61,137 bases of DNA from Welwitschia mirabilis (GCA_051453625.1 JBOZIK010000001.1:92779210-92840346), one strand, 5' to 3'. Positions 33,581 to 46,891 are shown, numbered from the stretch's first letter. The notes: generated by a model from the sequence alone, not told the origin. Numbers and translations: made by a program.

Positions 33581-34065
33581 TGATAAAATGAAAAAAGTGA
33601 CATTTATCTTGAGTAATTAAGATTACTTTACCATAATAAAGATGCTATTCTCACTTTTTTATTGATTTATTTTGATTTATGCTGTTAAGACCATAATTTA
33701 CTAACATTCGTCCTTCTCACTATTATTTTTTAGGTTTCTAATAGGGTTTTGTAGCATATGCTAAAAAATAAAAAGTACACATTAAAAAAAGTTAGTGACA
33801 CTAGTTAGGTGGATGGTGACAAGATCATCTTGTAATCTTTAGCTAATTCTTTCATTATAAGCTCCATTTTAGCTACTAATTCAATTAGACTTTCTGTGAT
33901 CTGATTTGAAGAGGCTAAAAATTATGCAAATTTCCAATTTTAAAACCATAACCCTAACCATAATTTCTTATTTTATAAAAAGGTCATAGTACCTCACTTT
34001 TAAGGTTGTTGACTACTTGGATATTTCTAGGATTATTGAGGAAAGGTCTAATGATGTATTTATCA
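33581..34065 (+). repeat. 3' LTR of element Y, truncated
   Basis: Aligns with 28159-28640. It ends abruptly at 34065, where the LTR of element Z begins (TGTCCC), so Z inserted into this LTR. Confidence 0.6.
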
Positions 34066-36382
34066 TGTCCCAATTTTTTAAGTTATAAAAGTTAGCCTAA
34101 GAATTATTTAAAAATTTTAATAAATAAAAATAAATAATATAATCTAATTTAACGTCTTATAGAAAAATAATTTATTATAAATGGCTAAATATTTAGAAGT
34201 GATAAAAAAATTATCTTGATGTTATTCTGTGCACATTATTTCTAAATATATCATCTTTATTAAGTTACAATTAAATTCTTCTTTCTTATCATGACAAAAG
34301 TAGTGGCATGTTCTTGAAATTTGAGCATTTATTTCTTGATTTATGGAGTTATTAGTAATGATTATTTTTGAAATTTAAAAAAACTATATATTATGACTAA
34401 CTTGTTTTATTTTTGCTTATGTTAAAGAACGTAATTTTTGCAAGCATCTTTTTCATATTATTATTTTTCAAACTAAGTAGTTACTATTATGATGAAATAT
34501 TATGCACCTAGTGGCTAGGCAAAGTAATGATTTAAGGTTATAGAATCATTACCACTTATTCTCATGATGGTGTCTTTTCATATTCTTTTATCTCTTCATA
34601 TGCCCACATCCTCTTACTATATATAGGACTTCCTTCTCCTCATATTTTCATATCTTTGAGAAAGTCCTTGTTATCTAATCTTGATGACTTTAAACTTGGA
34701 GCTTAGAAAATAATAGAGCTTTGGAATCTTAAAAGATCCTTGAAGTCTTTAGACATTACAACTAAATTTAAATATGATTCTGTTTAACTCTTATATCCTT
34801 AAGTGATCCTATTCTTATATGCATCTTTATACATATCTTTATTTGTATTGTTGTTTTGCTAATTTTTCTTGCAATCATCTTAAGGTTATTTAGGTGTTTG
34901 ATTTATCGCTTCTTGATAAAATTACTATCTTGGTCATGAGTTCTAGTTTTTATTATCTTCTTGGAAAATATTTAAGAAATTAAATGAGAATGTAATCCAA
35001 GGTATTCTTTTTGAGGATCCACATTTTTGTTAATATATCTTGCTCAAACTTCTCGTGATATCTTAGAATATTATGATCTTATAGAAATGAGTGTTCCATA
35101 GATCATAAAATGAGGCAATAAAATGTGAGAACCTAAAGATCGCCGAATGAGGTAATGGAATTGATAAAACCATAGATAATCAAATGAGGCAGTGGGCTCC
35201 ACAGATCATTAAATGAGGTAGTGAAGTAAGACAACATATGAAAAAATATTACGAAAAATCCATAGATTACCAAATGAGGTAGTGGACCCCATAGATTATC
35301 AAATGAAATAGCAAAGAAAATTAATATATATAATTTATAGAAAAACCAGTTATTCTTTTATTCATTCCTGTAAGATCAGTGTTTCTTGGAAATTCTTGAT
35401 TCTTGCCTTATCTATCTTGAGACTTGGAATCCTTTAATTTTTATCTTACCTTCGTAGACCATATTGGGAGCTATGAGATTTTTATGGTTCTCACTCCATA
35501 TTCTTATATGATCAAATGAAAAAACCAAATCTTAATTGCCGAGGAGGGCATAGATAAGTATCTTTTCTAGTTAGGAAATCATTTTGGAATGAAACTTGTA
35601 ATTATGTTATGAGTCTTGTATTTCTTAATGATGTAATTAATTATGATCTTTAGAATACTTTCCAATTTGAATCATGTATATTTTTTGTTATACCTTCTTA
35701 AACTTGTAATAGTAGATGTAATAAATTTAGATTTTCTTATTGAAAATATTTATATTTTAATTTTTAATGTAAAAAATTTTAGATTTTCTTATTAAAAACT
35801 CCTATATTCAGATTGTAGAATCTTTAGTATAACTTATTAGAATAACCGTCAGAGATAATTAATTTATAGAATCTTCACTATTCCATGTTTTTAATATAAT
35901 TATAAACTAGCTATTTTGAATTAATCATTATTCCATCATTTCTTGTGGTAAGTTACTTTTATATTATAAAAAGAAGAAACATTTCATGTAGAAAGGTGTC
36001 ACGGAAAAAAGGGTCATAATAGGGAGAGTTATTATTAAAGAAAAGTTATAATTACTTGAGGAGGATGGGCTACATGTGATTTATTTGATATCATAGTAAT
36101 ATTTAAAGCTTTAGGTTATAAAAAGTTGGACTTTACATAGCTTAATTTTCTTTTAGAAAACATTATAATTTATAATTAATACATATGATTAAAGGAAAAA
36201 TTTGAAGACATAGATTTTGATAATTAAGTAACATTCATAAATTTTGGGTTAAACATATGAACAATACATTTTGGTATCAAAGAACCATATAGAATTTTTT
36301 TTGCAATTATTAAAATGAGTATTACATTTTGAGTATTATAGTATTGTATTAAGTTTTTGTTATAGAAAATACAGGTCTTACA
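34066..36382 (+). repeat. LTR-a of element Z
   Basis: 2317 bp, from TGTCCCAATTTTTTAAG to CTTACA. Landmarks shared with LTR-b are CTTATCATGACAAAAGTAGT, GTGCACCTAGTGGCTAGGCA-like sequence and TGAAACTTGTAAT-like sequence. Confidence 0.85.
35097..35317. repeat. Tandem array in LTR-a, about 30-45 bp unit
   Basis: Five or six units carry a core CATAGAT-NN-C-NN-AATGAGGTAGTGG. The same array occurs at the same place in LTR-b (42440-42657). It lies a little over 1 kb into the LTR. Confidence 0.75.
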
Positions 36383-36385
36383 CTT

Positions 36386-36397
36386 TGGTATCAGAGC
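36386..36397 (+). other. Primer-binding site of Z, first unit
   Basis: TGGTATCAGAGC, a perfect 12-base match to the initiator tRNA-Met complement, three bases after the LTR end CTTACA. Confidence 0.9.
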
Positions 36398-39300
36398 TTA
36401 GATAGTAATTCTACTAGGCATAGTCATTTTGAAGTTGCTATAAAAGCCTAGGTTGCAACTTCATTAGGAATAATCAGCATCTCTGCTTGTGTGCTTTTCT
36501 AGTATTTTTTCACATCGAAAACCACTTCTTCAATTTTTTTCTCTATTCCAAGGTATTTCTTACTCTTTGTCAACCATAACAACCATCATATAGCAACTTC
36601 TATATCACATGAACTTGTTAATGTTATTATCTTCTAAGAGCTATTACATCTTCACCTTCAAGATTTTCTTTTTGTAATGATTCTTCACCTTTAAGCATTT
36701 TTTGGTATTAGCATTAGCAACAATTGATTCTTTGAGTAATCTTTAAACACCTTGGTGTTTCTTCATAGTTTGAATGGTTTTATGCTATTGTGAACCTTCC
36801 AAATCATCCTTGAATTTGAAATGATTTTAGGAGTTCATGATCTGATGTTTTGAAATTAAAGCAATACATTTATCATTAAGAATCAATTTTTTAATGATCT
36901 TCTTAATATATTACCTTTTCTCTAAGTTGGCTCTTATTGGAAAACTGGATTAACAATTATATATCATAAATAAGTGTCAAGTTGAGGTTATGGGGTTGTC
37001 TTGGTTAATGTTTCGAGGAAGAACATGAGATTCCTGCCAACAAAAAAACAAACAAGTCTATGATCAAATTAAATTTATAAGACTAAAAGATTCTAAATTA
37101 TCTAATGATTCCTTCATCATCCTTGTTATTAATGGGTGGTGCTTAGCATTGATGTGATATTTTATATTGGAGAGAATATAGAGCTAACACTTTAAGGAAT
37201 TTGAATGAGTAATGCATATTTATAGCACTAGCCTTTAAAGAAGCCTAAATGAATTAGGCCCTACATAGGCTGAGATGCATAATATGTTTTATGAGTAGAG
37301 CATTTTCCTACTATGTCATTGGCTAATGTCCCTCAGTCGAAGTGGTGGCTAGCTAACATCCCTGAACTAGAGTTATGGGCTTCTTATCATGACTATCATT
37401 GGTAAGCCTTTAAGACTTAAAAAGAGGTTACATCGAAGCTCAACAAATGTCAAATGTCAAATGTTTTAAAAGATAAAAAGATTTATTTTTGTAAAATTAT
37501 TCTAAATAACAAACCTAGACTTATGATTAGCATGAACAAGTTAGCCCAAGGATTGATAGGATATCCTAGCTATTAGGATTTTAAGGTTTTCAAAGAAGAT
37601 ATTAAATCTTAATTTAGATCATGTGGTGAGAGTAAAAAAGAAAATGTCAATTGTTATTCTTCTCACCTACACCAAACCACAAGAAAGGGAAGTGTTCTAA
37701 ATCTAATGAAAAACTTATTCAACTAAGATAATACAGAGAGTACTACAGAGATCAAGATGCATAAGTACAAGGAACTTCATTTACAGAAGCCAATGGAGGT
37801 TCTCAACATGTCTACAGAGTTTTTATTAGATGGATAATCCTTCTTTTTGTATTGTTTGGAATCGAAATGGCTATCTATTCCATGATATTGTATTTAAAGA
37901 CTGGAAATGCGTTAACCTTCATTGAACCTCCATCAAAGCACTAGATGGAAGGATTTGTAAAAAAAACATCAAATATTTTACAAGCTCAGTTGAAATTTCT
38001 TAATACAAAATATACCAAAGAATTAAATAGAGTGAAGAAGGAACTAGAGGAAAATATCAAGGAATATGGTTTGAAATTTGACACTGAGTTGAATAAAGAA
38101 AGAAAACATATATATGGCATAGAAGAGATCTTAAAATAATTTAATGATTCCTTGGGGAGCCTTTTAATACATCTTCATGTTTTAATCTTGTCTCATATTG
38201 ACATTTCACCTATAGAGCTTTCTTCTCCTTTCAAAATAAAAGATGTGAGTGCACTATAAGTTGACCTATTTGATTCCACTGAATCTGATAACTCAATTAA
38301 TATTCATATGTGACACTCCCATTCCACTCTATCTCCATCATAATCACTAAAGACACTAGCAAAATAAGTAACATAATAACAGAAGAGCACAATTGACATC
38401 GAGATCAAAGCTAATGTGTAGATTTAAAAGGTTGTTATGGCCAATGCTAAAACTATAACCAAAAGTTGTGTATCAAAAAGTCAGTACTCCTAATTTGATG
38501 GTTCCCTTCTACATGTGGGATCCATCAACATGTAGAGAATTCTACGCACGTGGTGGTGGAAGCACTTGCCAAAAACTTTTACATTGATAATGATTATTAT
38601 GAGTATGATGATGATGGTAATTTAGGTTGGTAATTTAGGTTGAGAATTACCTGTTCCACATGATCTTCCACCATTACAAAACTCTACATTCTAGTGATCA
38701 CTGCAAGCATGAAAATGATCATATTAGTCCTCATTGTCTGATACATAGATAGAGTGGAGAATACGAAAAAGGAATGAAATAGGTAATCAAGGCTTTGTGA
38801 ATAATGTAAAAGGAGCACAAGTGAGAGGGATATTTATTCACTTACAAAGAAGACATCCTTACATAAAGGATTTATGTACATGTTGTAAGAGTTGGGTAGC
38901 ATGACTTATGCATGCAAATTACATTGGAGGCACCACTAGTGGGGAATGGACTATGTTTATGTTTGTGCTTATCTAAAATTTTGCATTCACTAAATCATTA
39001 TTCATAATGCATGATCTTAATTTTCTTTACCAAATAAAAATTCATCCAGTTAATCATTTAATTAGTTCTTAATAGATATATTTATACAATTGGGCCTATT
39101 TTCCACTTAACTGAATTAACTATGTAATAACTTTCTTTGAACATTAAAGTGAAAAGGGTTTTTGGATAAATGATGTTTATATATTAATTTGATAACTTTT
39201 AAGATATTAAGGTTATATGGGATGATTAAAATATTAATTTTATTAAAGATAGGAAAGATCTAGAAATGGTAATGATTCTGAATGGCTTTTGAGAATGTAG

Positions 39301-40826
39301 TAATAGAAGCTTAGTAGAAACATTAATAGTTTCCCTTTACAATTATTATTAGATTCCATTTTACATTGAAATTTTTAAAAATAAAATATATATGTAAACT
39401 TTTAATACTCATGATTATGTTTTTAGTGGCTACATAGTTTAAAAATAGCGTCCTGTTTCTTCAAGTAGGCTTCTTTTATAGTCATCACCTTAATATTCAT
39501 GCTGTTTTTGGTAGGCTTCAATATTGAAATTTGCAGGTTCTACTTTTAATCCATAGCTAATGTTAAGAATTCAAATTTGGCCTTCATAAATAGGTAGCAT
39601 TATCTCTAACAAAGAAATAGATGAATAAGTACATAGGTGAGGATTAAACATTCTAGATTAATAATTAATTAATTATAAAATCTTTTAGTAGACAGAAGTG
39701 GCTAATTTTTATTAGAGGATATATCCTCAATATGACAAAGTTATGGAAAAGAAGATGATGTGTATTAAGCATTTGCAAATGATCATTAAGTAATGGCCTA
39801 ATAAATTGTTAGATAACATTCCTCTTTTTTTATGTTATACCGAGTTACTTATTTAAAAAAGATTTCTTATGTAATGAAGATTAGATGTTGATGAGGGTGA
39901 TGCAGAAGCTTTGACATAACTACATAACAATAATGCTTTGATGTTACTCCATCAATGACAAATGAACCATAATGACTGTGTTAATTAGGGAATATACGTG
40001 TTATTAGCATGTTATAACCTAAATCCAATGGGAATGATGATTACAAGTTTACAGTAATGATATATATCTGAAGGTGATTTTATGATCTATAGATACCACT
40101 TGTGTTGTTTCTATAATAATTTTGATTTTGAAATAAAAGCAAATAAGCATCTTGAGGGAACTAAGAATTAGCTTCTTTTAAGGGAAGGGGGCAAGGCAGG
40201 GGAAGAAGGGAAGTTTTATTAGACATTTTAGTTATAGGATATGTTAGTGTATTATCTTCCCTTTTATTTATATTAGTTTATCTTTGGATCTATTAGGAAA
40301 CTTAACCATCTTAGTAAAAGAAAATTAAAAGAATATTTGGCTTTAATATTAGCACACAAATGTGAGACAACTTTAATAGAAGTATATATAATGTATTTGC
40401 ATAAAAGCCATGTAACCATAAGAGGATCATCCTCTGTTACAACCAAATGAAATAAAAAAGACAATTAATAATAAATAAAATGATATAGAAGAGAAAGATA
40501 ATTTATAGAGGCTTGATCATTCCATACTCAAAAGGTGATTAGTACTATACTTATCATGATGATCAATATCATTGATTAAGCAACAATCCAACTTATTCAA
40601 TAATGTATATGGTGTTGAAGGAAGATTTGTTTGACGAAATCTTATTTATCATTTTAAGCTATTTCTTATAGCAAGTCAAGGAAGATAAATTCAACATTAT
40701 AAAGTACAATGTTTAGGAGGGACAAAAGAAAAAGCTACTTGGGAATATAAAATAGATGTATTATAGTGAAGAACTAAGTTTTCTTATTTAAGTTTTGAGA
40801 ATGAAACTTTTTAAGGGATGGAGAAA
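36398..40826 (+). other. Internal region a of element Z
   Basis: It is homologous along its length to 45151-49704. Dense stops; no known protease, RT or integrase motif. Stretches that stay similar as protein in both copies include the coil ORF at 37945 and a frame near 38820-38960 (GIFIHLQRRHPYIKDLC, then CKSWVA). A polypurine tract (AAGGGATGGAGAAA, 40813-40826) ends it. Confidence 0.6.
37945..38139 (+). CDS. 64-codon charged coiled-coil ORF of element Z
   Basis: An open frame of 64 codons starting ATG GAA GGA right after a TAG. It is rich in Lys, Glu and Leu (ELNRVKKELEENIKEYG, then KHIYGIEEILK), with heptad-like spacing that suggests a coiled coil. Its partner at 46697-46891 has the same length and start context, the same last residues EEILK followed by a stop, and no indels. 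That supports former coding function. The family is unknown to me. It could be a gag fragment of the autonomous parent; coiled coils are common in retroelement gag. Confidence 0.5.
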   Translation: MEGFVKKTSNILQAQLKFLNTKYTKELNRVKKELEENIKEYGLKFDTELNKERKHIYGIEEILK

Positions 40827-40907
40827 TGTCACATCCCAATTTTTCAAGTTATAAATCTTATCCTGAGAGTTATTTGACATTTTCAATAAATAACAATAAA
40901 TAATATA
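40827..40907 (+). repeat. Start of LTR-b (assembly copy 1)
   Basis: TGTCACATCCCAATTTTTC and the next 60 bases, then an N-gap. The same bases reappear at 41412-41486. Confidence 0.8.
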
Positions 40908-41131
40908 NNNNNNNNNNNNNNNNNNNNNNNNNNNNNNNNNNNNNNNNNNNNNNNNNNNNNNNNNNNNNNNNNNNNNNNNNNNNNNNNNNNNNNNNNNNNN
41001 NNNNNNNNNNNNNNNNNNNNNNNNNNNNNNNNNNNNNNNNNNNNNNNNNNNNNNNNNNNNNNNNNNNNNNNNNNNNNNNNNNNNNNNNNNNNNNNNNNNN
41101 NNNNNNNNNNNNNNNNNNNNNNNNNNNNNNN
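40908..41131. other. Assembly gap (224 N)
   Basis: Followed by a second copy of upstream internal sequence (41132-41401 repeats 40638-40750 with extra bases between). The local order is suspect. Confidence 0.95.
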
Positions 41132-41401
41132 CGAAATCTTATTTATCATTTTAAGCTATTTCTTATAGCAAGTCATTTTGAATTTCTTTAAAGATGGGTT
41201 TTGCATTAAATTTCAAAGATAGAAATTTAATATCTATGCTTAGATAGTTAAGAAGTGATGTTCAACTAAACTGTACATTTAAATTTTGACCAATTAAAAT
41301 TTTGATTCAAGAGAAAGATGTAGCCAAAGGAAGATAAATTCAACATTATAAAGTACAATGTTTAGGAGGGACAAAAGAAAAAGCTACTTGGGAATATAAA
41401 A
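41132..41401. repeat. Duplicated Z interior between two gaps
   Basis: CGAAATCTTATTTATCATTT and AGGAAGATAAATTCAACATT recur exactly from 40638 and 40677. The segment holds about 155 bases missing from the first copy. A counterpart of those bases exists in internal region b (49430-49560). The first copy may therefore be a collapsed assembly. Confidence 0.8.
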
Positions 41402-41411
41402 NNNNNNNNNN
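41402..41411. other. Assembly gap (10 N)
   Basis: A short N run immediately before LTR-b sequence (CATCCCAATTTTTC). The first bases of that LTR copy are lost in it. Confidence 0.95.
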
Positions 41412-42439
41412 CATCCCAATTTTTCAAGTTATAAATCTTATCCTGAGAGTTATTTGACATTTTCAATAAATAACAATAAATAATATAGTTTAATTTAATG
41501 TCTTATAGGTAAAAGACATTATTATAAATGGCTAAATATTTAGAAGTGATAAAAAAATTATCTTGATGTTATTCTTTGCACATTATTTTTAAATATACCA
41601 TCTTGATTAAGTTACAATTAAATTCCTCTTTCTTATCATGACAAAAGTAGTGGCATGCTCTTGAAATTCTGGCATTTATTTCTTGATTTATGGAGTTATT
41701 AGTAATGATTATTTTTAGAATTTGAAAATACTATATATTATGACTAACTTATCTTCTTTTTGCTTATGTTAAAGAACTTAATTCTTGTAGCATCTTTTTA
41801 ATAACTATTATTTTTCAACATAAGTAGTTACTACTATTATGAAATATTATGCACTTAGTGGCTAGACAAAGTAATGATTTAAGATTATGGAATCATCACC
41901 ACTTTTTCTCATGATGATGTATCTTCATATTCTTATGTCTCTTCATACTCCCAATTCCCTTACTATAAATAGATCTTTCTTCATCTTGTATTTTTATATC
42001 TTTAAGAAATCCTCTGTTAATGAATCTTGATGAATTCAAATTTGGAGCTTGGAAAACCTTGGATCTTTAAAATATTAAAAGAGCCTGAAGTCTTTAGATA
42101 TGATAGCCAAATTCAAGTATGATCCCATTTAATTTTTATATCCTTTAGTGGTCCTATTCTTACATGCATATTTATACATTTCTTTACTTGTATTATTATT
42201 TTGTTAATTTTTCTTATAATCATATTAAGGTTATTTAGGTATTCGATTTACTGCTTCTTCATAAAATTGCTATCTTATTCATGAGTTCTAGTTTCTATTA
42301 TCTTCTTAGCAAATCTTTAAGGAAATTAAATTAGAATTTCATCTAAGTTATTCTTATTAAGAATCCACATTTTTGTTAATATATCTTGCTCATGCTACTC
42401 ATGATATCTTGGAATCTTGTGATCTTATAAAAATGAGTG

Positions 42440-42657
42440 TTCCATAGATTGCCAAATGAGATAATGAAATGTGAGAATCTATAGATCATTGAATGAGGTA
42501 GTGGAATTAATAGAATCACAGATCACCAAATGAGGTGTTGGGATCCATAGATTGCTGAATGAGGTAGTAGTGTAAGAGAATATATGAAAAAATATTATGA
42601 GAAGTCCATAGATTGCTGAAGGAGGCAGTGGATTCCATAGATTGCCAAAAGAGATAG
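42440..42657. repeat. Tandem array in LTR-b
   Basis: Units like CCATAGATTGCCAAATGAG followed by GTAGTGG. Counterpart of 35097-35317. Confidence 0.75.
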
Positions 42658-42668
42658 TCAAGGAAATT

Positions 42669-42687
42669 AATATATATATATATATAT
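42669..42687. repeat. TA microsatellite
   Basis: About nine TA units. LTR-a has only a short AATATATATAA-type stretch here, so the repeat expanded in this copy. Confidence 0.85.
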
Positions 42688-43757
42688 GAAAAATTTATAT
42701 AAAAATAAATTATTCTCATACCATTTCTATAAGATCTTCATTTTATGAAAATTCTTAATTCTTATCTTATTTATCTCAAAAATTGAAATCCTTTAATCTT
42801 TATCTTGCATTGCTTAGACCATATTAGGTAATATGAAATTTCCATGATTATCACTTCATATTCTTATGTGAATAGGTGGAAAAAATGAAGCTTAATTTCC
42901 AATGAGGGCATAGAGAACTAAGATTATCTTTTCCATATTGAGAAATTATTTTGGAGTGAAACTTATAATCCTGTTATGAATCTTGAATTTCTCAGTGATG
43001 TGATTAATTATGATCTTGAGAATACTTTTCAATTTGAAGCATGTATATTTTTTGTTATACCTTCTTGAACTTGTAATAGTAGATGTGATAAATTTAGGTT
43101 TTTTTGGGTTAAAAATCTCCATATTTTCATTATCGATGTGACAAATTTTAGATTTTCTTGGTAAAAACTTCTATATTAGATTGTAGAATCTTTAGCATAA
43201 CTTATTAGAATAATTGTCAAAGATCATTGATTTTATAAAATATTTACTATTTCATTTTTTAATGTAATTATTAGACAACTATTTTGAATTAATCATTATT
43301 CCATTATTTCTTATAGTAGGTTACTTTTATATTATCAAAAGAAGTAAAATTTAATGTAGAAAGGTATCATGAAGGAGAGGGCCATATTAGGGAGAGTTAT
43401 TATTAAAGAGAATTTATAATTACTTGAGAAGAATGGGCTACATGTGATTTATTTTATGTCATAATAACATTAGAAGCTTTAGGTTATAAAAAGGTGGACG
43501 TTAAATAGCTTAACTTTATTTTTTCAAAAAAACATTATAATTTATAATTAATGCATATGATTAAAGGGAAATGTTAAGGACATAGCATTTTGGTAATTAA
43601 GTAACGTTCATAAATTTTGGATTAAATAAATGGATGCTACATTTTGATATCAAAGTGTTTTATAGAATTTTTTTCAATTATTAAAATGAGTATCACATTT
43701 TAGGAGTATAGTATTATCTTAAGTTTTTGGTTATGGAAAATACAAGGCCTTACATTT

Positions 43758-43769
43758 TGGTATCGGAGC
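43758..43769 (+). other. Primer-binding site of Z, second unit
   Basis: TGGTATCGGAGC, one mismatch to TGGTATCAGAGC, three bases after LTR-b. Confidence 0.85.
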
Positions 43770-43851
43770 TTCAGTAGTAATTCTACTAGGCATAGTCGTT
43801 ATGAAGTTACTATAAGAGCCCTAGATTACAATTTCATTGGGCATAATCACT

Positions 43852-45150
43852 ATTAAGTTTTAACATTAGAGCAAGAGATGGGGGGAGGGAATTAGATTGT
43901 TTAGAATTAAATGCATTTTTACGTTTTTTGAATCTACTTCTTTCTTAATATTATTGAATATAAATGTTTTTTAAGAAGAAGCCACATTATGATCTTCATT
44001 AGGACTTTGTTAAGAGAATGAAAAATTGAAGTGGAAATGAGGTCTTACAACTTAACATATTAATAATTAATAAAAAAAGGCTAAGAATGTATTAATACTT
44101 CATACAGTTTTGGTTTTGGTAATTTTAAAACTTTCATGACTAAATTTCAAGTTGCCTACATATTTGTGTGAAATAATTCAATAGAGCTTATAAGACCTAC
44201 AAAAAAGCTCTATTTTTCCTTAAGGATGACATCAGTCACTTGAGAACATGCATTGGAAATATGATGCAATAATTCCTTCTAAGAAATATATTATGAAGCT
44301 CTATGTTTAGAAATCATTTAGAAAAGATTTAAGCGATATTTCATATAAATAAATCCATTCAAAGTAAGACAGATGCATTAACACAGTACTTTTGTTAAAA
44401 ATGCATTAGATAGAAGAAATTATAAATAAGAGGCAAAGGTAAGATTTCAATTGTAAAGGCTTGGAGGAATACAAGCATACTGTAATCTAAAATACTAGAG
44501 TTTATTATTAGTGGATCTAAAGCATCCTTTGACTTAGACATAGAGTAGAGCTATTTGCTTTGACTATGAATCCATTTGTATCTTCTAGCTCTAGCCTCTA
44601 GCAAGAGATTCATACTTTTTTTCTTTTTTTGTTATGAGATAAGACATTCAAATAGTGTTTCTATGTAAGGTTTTCTTTTCACCTTTAGTTTACTAAAACT
44701 TTGAACAATAAGGAGGTAAAGATTCATTAAATCATATTGGTGCTTCATCGATTCACATTGGTGCTTCATCATTAATCATAATATCGATTGCACTACTACT
44801 TAATTTGGATTGTCTTAATCATGTGAATAAATTTTCCTTTTAGTAGACAAACTTAGAAAATCAAAATCACTGCAAACTTATACTCTATTATAATAAATTA
44901 TCTTTCATTCATCAGTTGGTTACACATGCATTATTTGGATAAACAGTGAATAAAATCATGTGCACACTTCAAAATGCATGTGGCTTATGACATTTAATTT
45001 ATTTATTACCCTCTTGACATAGATCCATCATTTTCTTGATGCTACATGCTATGTGTTCTTCTATGTACATTTCACAACTCAGTTATTTCATGGTAATGCA
45101 ATATTTTTTTTGCATTTCTATCTATTATGTATTAATTTATGTCATTGATG
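43852..45150. other. 1.3-kb segment present only in internal region b
   Basis: Internal region a passes directly from AATAATCAGCA to TCTCTGCTTG at about 36479. In region b the equivalent points are 43851 and 45151. No tails or inverted repeats were seen at the edges, so a deletion in copy a is as likely as an insertion in copy b. Nothing coding is recognised. Confidence 0.6.
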
Positions 45151-46696
45151 TCTCTACCTATTTGCTTTTCTAGTGTGTTTTCACATCCAAGGCCACTTCT
45201 TGACTATTCTTTCCTCATGCCAAGGTGTCTTTTACTCTTTGTTAATGATAACAACCATCATACAATAACTTATACATCACATGAATTGCTTGTTGATGTA
45301 ATTCTCCTCTAAGTGCTATTACATATTTATCTTTAAGACTTCCTTTTCATAATGCTTCTCCACCTTCAAGTGTTTATTGGTATCAACATTGACATCAATT
45401 GATTCTTTGATCAATCTTTGAACACCTTCATGTTTCTTCATAGTTTTAATGATTTTATGCTATTGTGAGCCTTCTAATTTTTTTTTTTGAATTTGAAATT
45501 ATTTTAGGAGCTTACAATGTAACATTTTAAAATTAAAGTAGTACATTTGTCATTAAGAATCAATCCTTTTAAACTATCTCTATCTTCTTAATATTTTGTG
45601 TTTTCTTTAGAGTGTAAAATATTTAAGCTACCTCTTATTAGAAAGCTATATTGGTAATTGTATATCATAGATAAGTGTTAAGTTGAGGTTATGGGATTAT
45701 CTTGGGTTGATGTCTGAGGAAGAAGATGAGATTCCTATCAATGAAAAAAATGAGTAATTCCATGATCAAATTGAATGCAAAGATCTAAAAGATTTTGAAT
45801 TATACATCTTTATGTTGATAAGTTTAATTTCATGTGCATTTCCAATGACTTATTCATCATTGTTATTGCTAAGGAATGATTCTTATCATTGATGTCAAGA
45901 TTTTTATTTAAGAGAACACAGAATTGATACTTCAAGGGGGTTTGGATGAGTAACACATATTTCTAGCACTGATCTTTAGAGAAGTCTAAAGAAATTAGGC
46001 ATTGCATAGGCTAAGATGAATAACATGTCTTATCAGCAGAGCACTTCCCTATTACATCATTGGTTAATGTCCCTTAGTTGGAGTAATGGCTAGCTAATGT
46101 CCCTTAACTGAAGTCATGAACTTCTTACTGTAACTACTATTAGTGAGCCTTTAAGTCTTAAAAAGAGATTAAATTCAAGATCAATAAATGCCAAATATTT
46201 TAAAAGATAGAAATATTTATTTCTATAAAATGTCTCTAACTAAAAAACCTAGATTTATCATTAGTATAAGCAAGCTAGCCCAAGGGTTGACAAGATGCTA
46301 TTACTATTAGGATTTGAAGGTTTTTAAAGAAGATATAAAATCTTAATTTGGATCATTTGATAAGACCAAAAAAAATTTCAGCTATTATTTGTCTGCCCTA
46401 TGCCAGATCAGAAGGGAGGGAAGTGTTTGAAATATAACAAAGGCCTTATTCAACCAAGACAATATAGAAAGTATTGTAAATACCATGATGCATAAGTGCA
46501 AGGAAATTCATTTACAATGAAGCTAATAAAAGTTCTCAACATGTCTGCAAGGTTTTTGTTAGATGGATAATCCTTCTTCTTGTGTTGTCTAGAATTAAAA
46601 TGGATATATATTCCATGATATCATATTCAAATTCTACAAATGTGTTAATTTAGATTAAACTTGCATTTAGAGCACAAGCTTGCATCAAAGCACTAG

Positions 46697-46891
46697 ATGT
46701 AAGGATTTATAAATAAAACATCAAAGATGTTACAAGATTAATTGGAATTTCTAGATACAAAGTATGTTAAAGAATTAGATAGAGTGAAGAAGGAACTTGA
46801 GGAAAGTACTGAGGAACATGTTTTGAAATTTAACATTAAGTTGAATAAATAAAGAAAACATAAAGATAGCATAGAAGAGATCTTGAAATAG
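46697..46891 (+). pseudogene. Partner of the Z coiled-coil ORF, with stops
   Basis: Aligns codon by codon with 37945-38139 over 64 codons, with no indels. Conserved pieces are ELDRVKKELEE and SIEEILK. It carries stops at codons 2 and 15 and one before RKHK. The matching length and frame in two copies is the main evidence that this stretch once encoded protein. The product is unknown. Confidence 0.5.

Larger units (their letters stand above)
28159..34065 (+). mobile_element. Element Y: Ty3/gypsy retrotransposon, Tat/Ogre-like, gag only
   Basis: Two direct repeats (from 28159 and from 33581) act as LTRs. They share GTAATTAAGAT(C/T)AC, TTTTTTAGGTTTCTAATAGG, AACTAGTTAGGTGGAT and GAGGCTAAAAATTAT. 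Between them a gag relic at 30270-31060 reads like gag of the Tat/Ogre/Athila lineages. No protease, RT or integrase was seen in 31060-33560, so the copy is non-autonomous or internally deleted. The 3' LTR is cut at 34065 by element Z, so its remainder may lie beyond the window. The 5' LTR end and PBS were not located. Confidence 0.65.
41412..43754 (+). repeat. LTR-b of element Z
   Basis: Full-length partner of LTR-a, ending CCTTACA. It contains the same tandem array (42440-42657) and a TA microsatellite (42669-42687). Confidence 0.85.

Noticed and set aside
42479-42719. Minus-strand ORFs with repeated SFSNLW-like peptides
   Set aside because: They are translations of the AATGAGGTAGTGG tandem array in LTR-b and have no independent coding support.
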